Source: Macrotis lagotis (Eukaryota > Chordata > Mammalia > Peramelemorphia > Peramelidae). From it: a stretch of 64,000 bases of DNA. Numbering within the stretch: position 1 is the first letter of the stretch; each line of letters starts with the position of its first letter. Below the pieces are notes generated by a model. It ran no database searches, was not told the DNA's origin, and worked only from the letters and a program-made list of their open reading frames with translations. Both the position numbers and the translations under genes were made by a program. Below, one piece after another: positions 55,574 through 64,000 of this stretch. Location: contig NC_133661.1 in assembly GCF_037893015.1 (NCBI RefSeq), positions 242,150,583 to 242,214,582 on the forward strand, written 5' to 3'.

Positions 55574-57231
55574 TGGCATGAAGCTAACATTCTCCCACAA
55601 TTTTTCCCTACCAAAGATAAATGAAGCCTCTACACTGACTTTAAAGTTACAGAGCCCACCAAGAAAAACAGAAGATCCAAGAAAGTTTTCAACAGTAGAC
55701 ATCATGGAGGATCTTCAGTGAAGGTCTATCTCATTGGGGGAAAAGGGGAAGTAAAGCCAAGGCAAGAGAGTAGGAAAGCTAGCAGGAGTCTTTAAGCCAC
55801 AGTGCAGTCCAGGTCCCAGCAGCTTGACAGGAGTGTAGGTCCTAAGAGGTAGACAGCAAGTCCCAAACAAAACCTGAACCCAGTTTGGAAACACTGGGAC
55901 AAAAGACAGGACTGAATTAGGAACAAACCACTGCATAGGCAGAACCTGGGCATAAAGGAGAAAAATAAACCTCTTGCAAAGGCAAGGCCTAGGACTGCCT
56001 AGAAAATATCTTGGTCAAGGACAAGTCAGGGATCAAACTCCAGTTCCAGCATTAAAAGCTATATTCCCTATACCCCAGCATTAGAGCTAAAATATTAAAG
56101 ATGAGCAAAAAAGGCTAAAAGAGCACTCACTTTAGAAAACCACTTTGCAAATAAAGGTCATAACAATGCCATATCTGAAAAAGAAATCAGTGAAAAATCA
56201 CTCATGGGGTAGTCTCAAAAGAGTCTGTGAATTGGACTCAAATTCAAAAGCTCACAGAAGAGCTTAAAAAAGAATTTAAAAAACCAAAGAAGAGAGGAAG
56301 AAGAAAAATGGAGAAAAGAAATGAGTCATGCAGGAAAATTATGAAAAATTGATCAAAGAAATCAACTATGTTAAAAGTAAAAATAACCAACTAGAAAAGG
56401 AAACCCAAAAGCTAATTGAAGAAAATAAAGCCCTAAAAATTAGAATTGATCCAAAAAAACCCAATGAATCTATAAGACTACAAGATTAGATCTAATAAAA
56501 TAAAAATGCTGAAAAAATTGAAGAAAATGTAAATACTTTTTTAGAAAAATGAATGACCTGGAAAATAGATTCAGGAGAGATCATTTACTAATCATAAGAC
56601 TACTAGAAAGTCTAGATAAAAAAAAGAACCTGGAAAATGTCATGCAGGAAATTATCAGGGAAAACAGTCCAAATCTGCTAAAAGAAGAAGATAATTTAGC
56701 CATTTAAAGAATACATAGAACCACTCCAGGAGAAAAACTTCAAGGACTGTTGTAGCCAAATTCCAGAACTTTCAAATAAAGGAGAAAATAATGCAAGCAA
56801 AAAAAGAAAAAAAATTAAATACAAAGGAAACACACAAGACCTATAAACCTCAATACTGAAGGATTAGAGTATCTGGATTGCCATATATCAGGGGGCAAAG
56901 GACCTGGCATTATAAGCAATAATTTACTACTCTGCAAAATTCAGCATATACTGTCAGGGGGCAATAAAGGATGTTCAATGTAGTAGAAAACTCCCAAAAT
57001 TTCCAGACATAAAGACCAGATTACATAGAGAATTCAATCACCAAATACACTAAAAGAGATGCATAAAAGGACAAATGAAACAAGGACAAAACAAAACAAT
57101 TGAATCAATTTGAATACAACCCTAAAAGGGAAAATATAACACTTATAACTCTTGAGAATCTTTAAGTATCTTAGAATACTTAAAGGGTCCAATATAATTT
57201 AAGACATTGGACTTAGAGGATATGGGTATGG

Positions 57232-57435
57232 TTGGAGCTTGTCTTTCCATTTAAGAGGCCCAAGATGACATCACTGTTTGAGACAAAAAACCCAATGAAA
57301 AGCAGGGGTGTTTACTTTAAACTTAAGTGTCTCATTTTTCCTTTGACCTACACTAATTCTGCTGTGCTCACAAAGCTTAGCACTTTCTCTGAAGAGGGCA
57401 TCATAAGCTGGGTGGTCCTGAATCAATGTCTCCCC
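57232..57435 (-). mobile_element. LINE-X 3' end fragment in L1 inter-ORF region
   Basis: The plus strand reads 'TTTAAGAGGCCCAAGATGACATCACT' at the left, like the reverse complement of the LINE-X end, and 'GGTGGTCCTGAATCAATGTCTCC' near 57408-57430, the reverse complement of 26873-26898 ('GGAGACACTGGTACAGGACCACC'). Strongly diverged. Confidence 0.55.
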
Positions 57436-57536
57436 GAACTTATAATCAGTTGTAAATATAATCAGTTGTAAAGTTCTTAAGTGAGACATTCAGAGCATCC
57501 TAGTATTTAGAGCCTTTTGAGATTTGTATAGTTAAT

Positions 57537-57698
57537 TAAATCAGGATAAAACTTAATCCATACTTTACTTAACAAGGGGTTAAGTACCCTGGATAGAGGA
57601 AATGAGATTCTTTTAGTTAAATCAGGTTCAACTTAATCCACACTTTACTTAACAAAGGGTTAAGTTCTCTGGGGGCTGGGGGGAATGTGGTAGAAAAT
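57537..57698 (+). repeat. 81-bp tandem duplication in L1 inter-ORF region
   Basis: TAAATCAGG starts at 57537 and 57618; both continue to ACTTAATCCA-ACTTTACTTAACAA-GGGTTAAGT. Confidence 0.85.
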
Positions 57699-58872
57699 AT
57701 GCTTGGGGGAGGGGTACAAATAGTTCATGAAATGATTTGGCTTTGGATGATGCTTTAGTTCATGAAGTTTGTATGTCCTTGGAGGGTACTTGAAAATGGG
57801 TAAGGTGAAAAATGATTATAATTTGATGTAATTCAAAACTCTTGAAAATGTACTGCTAATGAGACAGAAAAGTGGAGGGTACTTGTGATTTTGAGGCAAT
57901 GCTACTTATCAAGCAATCAAGCAATCAATATGTGAAGATACTTTGATAACACTTTGAGCTGATCAAACAATCAATTAATCAAGCTATGATTAATGATACC
58001 TGATTAATAGTACTTGATAAATAAATAATATCTGGTGAAGAAGCACAAAGATTTATAATTTTTTAGAGGGAAAGAAGGGAGGATGTGAACATTGAGTAAA
58101 ATCTATTCAATAGAGTTGACCCAATGAGGGAATAAGATACAGTCCCACTTGGGTTTAAAAATCTATCCTACAGGGAAGGAGGTGATGAGGGCAAGGAAAG
58201 ATAAGGAAAGAAGGTACTGATAAAAGGGAAGGCAAAGGTATAAGTGAAAATAAACTGAAACTTAAATTTTAAAAAAATTAAAGGGGAAAGGGAGCAAACC
58301 TTTGGTGAAGAGGAACAAGAGGAAAGGAAAAAAGAAAAATATAAATGGGGAAAGAATGAATGAAAAGAAATACAGAATTATTAATCTTAACTGTAAATGG
58401 GAATGGGATGAACTGTCCCATAAAATGGAAGTGGATAACAGAATGGATTAAAAATGGATTAAAATTTCTACAATATATGGTTTACATGAAACACATTTGA
58501 AGCAGAGAGATACACGCAGGATATGGATGGAACAAAATATATTATGCTTCAGCTGAAGGAAAAAAAATCAGTGGTAGCAATTCTGATCTCAGCTAAAGCA
58601 AAAGCAAATATGGATCACCTTAAAAGAGACAAGGAGGGAAACTACAACTTCTTAAAAGGCACTATAGGCAATGAAATACTATCATTATTAAACATGTATG
58701 CACCTAGTGGTATAGCATCCAAATTCTTAGAGAAGTTGAATGAATTACAAGGAGACATGGACAGCAAAATAATAATGGAGGACCTCTACCTAAGAACTAG
58801 ATAAAGATAAGCACAAAATAAAAAGAATAAGAGTTAAAAATGTGAATAAAATCTTAGAAAACTTAGATGTGA

Positions 58873-59018
58873 GGGGCAACTAGGTGGCGCAGTGGATAGA
58901 GCACTGACCCTGGAGTCAGGAGTACCTGAGTTCAAATCTGGCCTCAGACACTTACCTAGCTGTGTGGCCTTGGGCAAGCCACTTGACCTCATTGTCTTGC
59001 AAAAAACTAAAAAAAAAC
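58873..59018 (+). repeat. WSINE-like CORE-SINE with 13-bp target-site duplication
   Basis: AACTTAGATGTGA at 58860-58872 and 59019-59031. Head GGGGCAACTAGGTGGCGCAG; part of the CORE before ACCTAGCTG (TAATAATT) is deleted. Confidence 0.96.
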
Positions 59019-60311
59019 AACTTAGATGTGATAGACCTCTGGAGAAAACTGAATGAGATAGTATGGCACCTAAACCAAAATTGACCATGTACTAGGGCAT
59101 AAAAAGCTTATAATCAAATGAAGAAATGCAGAAACAAAAATGTATACTTTTTAGATTGTGATGCAATAAAAATTCCATGTAATAAAGTGCCATGGAAAGA
59201 TAAACCAAAAATTAATTGGAAACTAAATAGCTTAATTTTAAATAATGAGTGGATCAAATAACAAGTCATAGAAATAATCAATAATAATATCCAGAAAAAT
59301 GATATCAATGAGACATCATACCAAAATTTATGGGATGCAATCAAGGCAGTTTTTAGGGCAAATTTTATATCTCTAAATGCTTATATGAATAAAATTGAGA
59401 AAGATCAATGACTTGGTTATCCAACTAAAAATGCCAGAAAAGGTACAAATTAAAGATACCCAACTAAGTATCATATTAGAAATCATGAAAATCAAGTAAG
59501 AGAATAATAAAATTGAAAGTAAGAAAACCATTGAACCATTGATCGTGGTTTTATGAGTAGGTTTTTTGAAAAAGCCGATAAAATAGATAAACCAATAGTA
59601 AATCTGATTTTTTTTTAAAAAAAGGATAACCACATTACTAGTATCAAAACTAAAAAGGGTGAACTAACCACCAGTGAGAAGGAAATTAAAGAGATAATTC
59701 AAAGCTACTTTGTCAAACTGTATGCCAATAAATTTGATAACCTGACTGAAATGGATGAATATTTACAAAATTGTGAACTGCCCAGATTAACAGAAGGAAA
59801 AATAACTTTCTTAAATAATCCCATGTCAGAAAAAGAAATTTAAGAAAGCATCAGCAAACTATCTAAGAAAAAGTCTCTAGGTCCAGATAGATTTACAAGA
59901 GAATTTTACTAAGCAATTAAGGAACAATTAATTCCTATTCTACATAAAGGATTTTTTAAAAATAGGAGTTCTGTCAAATAACCTTTATGACATCAACATG
60001 GTGCAGATATCTAAACTAGAAAGAACCAAAACAGAGAAAGAAAATTATAGATCAATCTCCCTAATGAACATTAATACAAAAAAATCTTAAATAAAATTTT
60101 GGCAATGAGATTATAGCAAGTTATTACTAGGATAATACACCATGATCAGGTAGGATTTACACCAAGTAGCCAGGGATGGTTCAATATTAGGAAAACACTC
60201 AACATAATTGAACATATCAATAGCAAGACTTACCATTACAGAAATCATATCTAAATAGATGCTGGAAAAGCCTTTGATAAAATACAACAGCCATTCCTGT
60301 TAAAAAACACT

Positions 60312-61277
60312 AGAAGTTGCTGACTTGGTTTTCATGATTTATCTGCATCACTCTCATTTCTCCTCCCAATGTTTCCTCTATCTCCCTTAGTTGCTTTTCA
60401 AAGTCTTTTTTGAACTCACCCATAGCCTAAATTCATTTTCTATTTTCTCTTGGAAGTTTTGGATACAGAAGCTTCAATTTTGTCATCCTTCATGGGACCA
60501 AAGTAACTTTGTATGATCAGAATTTTCTTTTTCTTTTGTTTGCTCATTTCCTCAGCCTATTACTGATTTACTATACTTCCAAGGCTTTGGAATTTTTTTT
60601 GGGGACAACTCACAAGGAACTTAATTTGTCCAAGGTCTTATGAGAGGCTCTGACTGCTCTCTTGCAGGTGTTCAGGACCCTCTCCTCTGCCCTGGAACTG
60701 TGAGGAGGGTTCCTGCTTGGCTATGGTGGTATTGGTGGGGGCCCAGACTGCAATATGCATCTGAGTATAAGCAAACAGCTGAGTCCTGTTCCAGGGGAGA
60801 GCAGAGAGGCCTCTACAGTCTGCCCTGACCCCCTTTTCAATCTATGGGCTGAGAGCTCTGGACATACTGGGTGGCACTGCCAACTCCCACTGTAGATTCT
60901 AAATGCAAGGCTGCTCTGAGGTCAGTGATACACTCACTCTAGTGTGTCAGAGTTCTCTCACCACCCCTTCTGGCTTTTCCCAATGATCCCTGGGCCAAGA
61001 GGACCCAGGCAGTTTCTAGACCGCCCCCTCTGCCATGGACCCAGGTGCGCAGCCCAGTTGCAGTTGCCCTGTGTCTATTTCCACTCCCCAGTCCCAGTGA
61101 AACAGACCTTTTCTGCAGAACTTCTAAGTTGTCTTGGACTGAGAAATTGTATCACTTTGTCTTTCTGTGGGTTCTGCCCCTCTAAATTTTAACTAGAGTA
61201 TAGTTTGATGGCTTTTGGAGTTTTGGAAGAAACAAGTTCCTCCTGCCTTCATACTGCCATTTTGACTGCACCCGACC
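60312..61277 (-). mobile_element. L1/HAL1 5' fragment: G+C-rich 5' UTR and ORF1 N-terminus
   Basis: On the minus strand it starts near 61277 with GTCAAAATGGCAGTATGAAGG. The 5' UTR (to about 60550) is G+C-richer than the rest of the window and unlike the other L1 5' UTRs here. ORF1 starts with ATG at 60547-60545: 'MSKQKKKKILIIQSYFGPMK', continuing about 35 codons before a stop, then recognisable to about 60312. No ORF2 or 3' UTR adjoins it. A second L1 subfamily, or HAL1, by its different 5' UTR and ORF1 start. Confidence 0.75.
61258..61264 (-). promoter_or_regulatory. YY1-like (CCAT core) site at L1/HAL1 5' end
   Basis: CCATTTT on the plus strand, AAAATGG on the minus strand, about 14 bases from the 5' end. 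One base off the AAGATGG of the other copies. Confidence 0.4.
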
Positions 61278-61279
61278 TA

Positions 61280-61790
61280 TGTATTCTTAATGAGAAAGTT
61301 CTTATGAGTTACAAGTATTATCTTCTCATGTATGGATGTAAATAGTTTAACCTTATTCAGTCCCTTATGATTTCTCTTTCTTACCTTTTTATGCTTATCA
61401 CATTTTCTATTCAGCTCTGGTCTTCTCATCAATACTGCTTGAAAATCCTCTATTTCACTGAATTATCCCCTCCCACTCCCCAAAATTATGTTTACTTTTA
61501 CTGGGTAGCTGATTTTTGATTTTTGCTCCTTTGTCCTCTGGAATATACTATTCCAAGTCCTCTGATCCATTAATGTAGATGCTTTAAAACTTTGTTATCC
61601 TGACTGTGGTTTCATGGTACTTGAATTATTTCTTTCTAGTTGCCTGCAATAATTTCTTCTTGATCTGGGAGCTTTTGAATTTAGCTTTAACAGTTTCATT
61701 TTGGGACCTCATTTGGTTGATTAGTGGCTTCTTTCCATTTCTATTTCACCTCTGATTCTAGAATTTTAGAAAAGTTTTTCTTGATTTTTT
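61280..61790 (-). mobile_element. L1 LINE fragment: inter-ORF and ORF1 C-terminal part
   Basis: On the minus strand: ORF1 middle and C-terminus about 61790-61390 (region ending in 'RPELNRKCDKHKK'-like wording near 61430-61390) and the first part of the inter-ORF region ('AATACTTGTAACTCATAAGAACTT', about 61316-61290). Confidence 0.75.
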
Positions 61791-64000
61791 CTTTTTTCTC
61801 CCTTTAATTTTTCCATTTACATGCAAAAATAGTTTTCACCATTCATTCTTTTGCAAACTTTTGAGTTCCATAGTTTTCTACTGTTTTTCCTCTCCTCCTC
61901 CCCACAGCATCAAATAATCTGATATAGGATACACAAGTACAATTGCCTTTAACATATTTCCATATTACATATGTTGTGAAAGAAGAGTTAGAATGGGGGG
62001 AGGTGAATTTATGAGAGAACAAAATAGGATAACAGAAGGTTTAAGAAGTCAATATCATATGTTTTGTACTGCAGTCATACTCCACAGCTTTTTCTCTAGA
62101 TATGGGTAGCATTTTCCAAAACAAGTCTCTCAAGATTGTCCTTGATCACTGAACTGCTGAGAGGAGCTGCATCCATCATGTTTGATCATTTCACCATATT
62201 GCTGTTAATGTGACTAATAATCTTCTGGTTCTGCTCACTTCAATTTATGAAAATCTTTCCAGGTTTTTCCAAAGTTCCTCTGATCATTATTACAGAAATA
62301 CTAGCTGTGAAAATTGTTTCCCCAGCTTTCTGCTTTCCTTCTAATCTTGGTTGCAATGGTTTTATTTGTGCAAAAACTTTCTTTCCTTCAATCCTATCTT
62401 CCACCTATTTATACTATACTTTCTCCTTTCTCCTTATCCCTCCTAACCAATCTTTTGCTTTTGACTGCTGTCTGCTTCACAATGTCCTTTCCCCGTTCCC
62501 TCCTACTTCCCTGTAGGGTAAGATAAATTTCTAAACCCAACTGGGAATGTATATTGTTCCCTTTTTGAGCCAAAACTATTGAGGGTAAAATTTACTCAGT
62601 GTTTATACTCTTCTTACTCCTTTCTCTACTATAAAAAGTCCTTTGTACCTTTTCATGTGGTGCTAGTAATCCTTATATCTCTTCTTTCTTTTCCTAGTAA
62701 AATCCTTTTTTCAAATCTTAATTGTTTTATAACTGTCTTGAACCCATACTCTTTGACAATGTATAGTGCTTTTGGCTGTTCTGATAGGACAATTTTCAAG
62801 AGTTATAAACATCATTACATCATAAGCAATTTATACTCACACCCTCTTTCTGAGTACCATCCCTCCAGTTGTACCAATAGAAATATATACATTTCCTGTC
62901 TAATTATGTTCTTCTTAATTATTCTAAGACAAGTAATATTCGAAAGCAGTACAGGTGATGTCTTACCATTTAGTCTTATTAACTAAATTTTTTTTCATTA
63001 GGTTTTTGCAAGGCAATGGAGTTAAGTGGATTGCCCAAGGCCACACAGTTAGGTAATTATTAAGTGTCTGAAGCCAGATTTGAACTCAGGTACTCCTGAC
63101 TCCAGGGCCCATGCTCTATCCACTGCACCACCTAGCTGCCCCTCAACTAAATTTTTTCCTTAGTTTTTTGGCTGACTTTTCCCCTTGTTTACCTTTTTAT
63201 GTATCTCTTAAGTCTTGTATTTGAAAATCAAATTTTTTTTGGTTCAGTTCTGGTCTTTTTTATCATGTAAGTTTGAAATTAGTTTGAAAGTCCATCCTTT
63301 TTCCTGGAAGAATATGTTGTATTTTGTAGGATAGTTGATTCTTGGTTGTAATCTAAGTTCATTTGCCCTCCAGAATATCATATTCCAGGCCCTCTGATCC
63401 TTTAATGTTGAAGCTGATACGTCTTTCAGAATCCAGACCTGTGGCTTTTTTTTGTTTGTTTCTTTTTTTTTTTTGCCTGCAATATTCTCTCCTGTAATTG
63501 AGAATTTTGAAATTTGGCTACAATATTCTTTGTAGTTTTATTTTGGGATTTTTTCTGGAGGTGAGTGATGAATTCTTTCAAGGTCTATTTTGCCTTCTTT
63601 TTCTAGGATATTAGGACAATTTTCTATGATATTTTTCAGGCCCTTTTTGTGATCATAGCTTTCAGGTAGACCAATAATTCATAAATTATGCCTTCCTTAT
63701 CTATTTTTCAGGTTGGCCATTTTCCTAGAGACACTTTATATTCTATTCTGTTTTTCAGCCTCTTAGTTTTGTTTGTTGGAATCTTGGTGTCTCATGGAGT
63801 CATTAATTCCCATTTGTTTAATTCTAATTTTTTAACATTTTATTTCTTCAGGTAATGTTTGTGTTTCCTTTTCCAAGTAGTTAATTATACTTTTTGATGA
63901 GTTCACATTGCTTTTCCACTTGGCCATTTTTAAATTTAAAAAAATTAATTTCATTTTACATTTTGGCCAATTTTACTTTTAAAGATATTGTTTATGCCTC
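61791..64000 (-). mobile_element. L1 LINE: ORF1, inter-ORF, ORF2 C-terminal stub and 3' UTR; most of ORF2 deleted
   Basis: From the right on the minus strand: ORF1 64000 to about 63180 (continuing past the window), inter-ORF about 63170-62395, then directly an ORF2 C-terminal stub (62390-62285; the plus strand has 'TTGTGCAAAAACTTTC', the reverse of the segment at 17840 in the 13.3-19.0-kb L1), then 3' UTR to about 61791 with its A-rich end. Endonuclease and RT are gone. A SINE lies at 62992-63144. Confidence 0.8.
62992..63144 (-). repeat. WSINE-like CORE-SINE with target-site duplication
   Basis: AACTAAATTTTTT lies before (about 62980) and after (about 63146) the reverse-complement copy. Confidence 0.95.

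Larger units (their letters stand above)
55545..60311 (+). mobile_element. L1 LINE with 5' end, ORF1, inter-ORF and 5' two thirds of ORF2
   Basis: 5' end at about 55545 ('CCAGGGCAGAACCAAGATGG'), 5' UTR to about 56150. ORF1 about 56150-57060: coiled coil ('NYVKSKNNQLEKETQKLIEE', about 56365-56425), then C-terminal blocks to about 57060. Inter-ORF 57060-58370 carries a LINE-X piece and two tandem duplications. ORF2 from about 58375: endonuclease (58375-58800; a frame at 58523-58804 has 'EGNYNFLKGTIGNEILSLLN' and 'MYAPSGIASKF'), then 'KKSLGPDRFTREF' RT block (about 59870-59910), 'NYRSISLMNI' (about 60045-60075) and '[15 protein letters not shown]' (about 60150-60195). It stops at 60311 before the catalytic FADD block. 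Many stops. A SINE is inserted at 58873-59018. Confidence 0.9.

Noticed and set aside
60640-61192. G+C-richer segment with two frames, considered as a CpG island or exon
   Set aside because: It is the 5' UTR of a minus-strand L1/HAL1 element; the frames lie antisense to it.
62579-62986. 135-codon plus-strand frame
   Set aside because: Antisense to the L1 inter-ORF region, with no known domain.
1974-63144. tRNA-gene-like stretches with A and B boxes
   Set aside because: They are heads of CORE-SINEs with CORE and A-rich tails attached, not tRNA genes.
1-64000. CRISPR arrays, operons, riboswitches or other prokaryotic systems
   Set aside because: No regularly spaced repeats and no prokaryotic gene organisation; the repeat content is that of a mammal.

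Overview
The window looks like a stretch of marsupial genome with no intact gene. The evidence is the repeat content. There are 16 copies of a young tRNA-headed CORE-SINE (head GGGGCGGCTAGGTGG, core CTAGCTGTGTGGCCTTGGGCAAGCC, tail ending CAAAAACCTAAAAAA) that resembles the WSINE type of Australian marsupials. There are also MAR1-type SINEs with a BovB/RTE-like tail, old MIR and L2 pieces, and many marsupial L1 and HAL1-like copies. An Australian (dasyurid-like) marsupial is my best guess; the marsupial call is firm, the order is not.

Layout. 1-7.2 kb: L1 and HAL1-like pieces in both orientations, cut by SINEs, plus an unassigned stretch that may be the 3' end of a processed retrocopy. 7.2-12.7 kb: a minus-strand L1 of about 5.1 kb with its 5' end present, inserted in the 3' UTR of an older plus-strand L1, with an 11-bp target-site duplication. 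13.3-19.0 kb: a 5'-truncated plus-strand L1. 19.27-19.62 kb: a processed pseudogene of elongin B (ELOB), minus strand, the only recognisable host coding sequence. 20.0-20.7 kb: a candidate solo LTR fossil. 21.5-32.1 kb: one old plus-strand L1, split by a second L1 fragment (23.9-25.1 kb), by a 2.8-kb block of a different, non-L1 LINE in opposing orientations (25.6-28.4 kb), by several SINEs, and by a minus-strand L1 3' end.

32-46 kb is the quietest part: old L2, MIR and MAR1 fragments in unassigned sequence, and a 100-N gap at 45386-45485. 46.7-49.9 kb: a plus-strand L1 lacking its RT region, containing two microsatellites and a nested L1 tail. 50-55.5 kb: mostly unassigned sequence with SINE, MIR and L2 remnants. 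55.5-64 kb: a plus-strand L1 with its 5' end, then minus-strand L1/HAL1 pieces to the window edge.

No rRNA, tRNA gene, CRISPR array, intact transposase or intact host gene was found, and I see no undescribed functional system. What repays a second look is the record of retrotransposition: LINE families with partner SINEs that share their 3' tails, nested insertions readable from target-site duplications, 5' L1 fragments lacking 3' ends, repeated loss of the L1 reverse transcriptase, and a 52-bp piece of L1 ORF2 copied into the 3' UTR of the same element. All calls come from reading the sequence; subfamily names are from memory and unverified.
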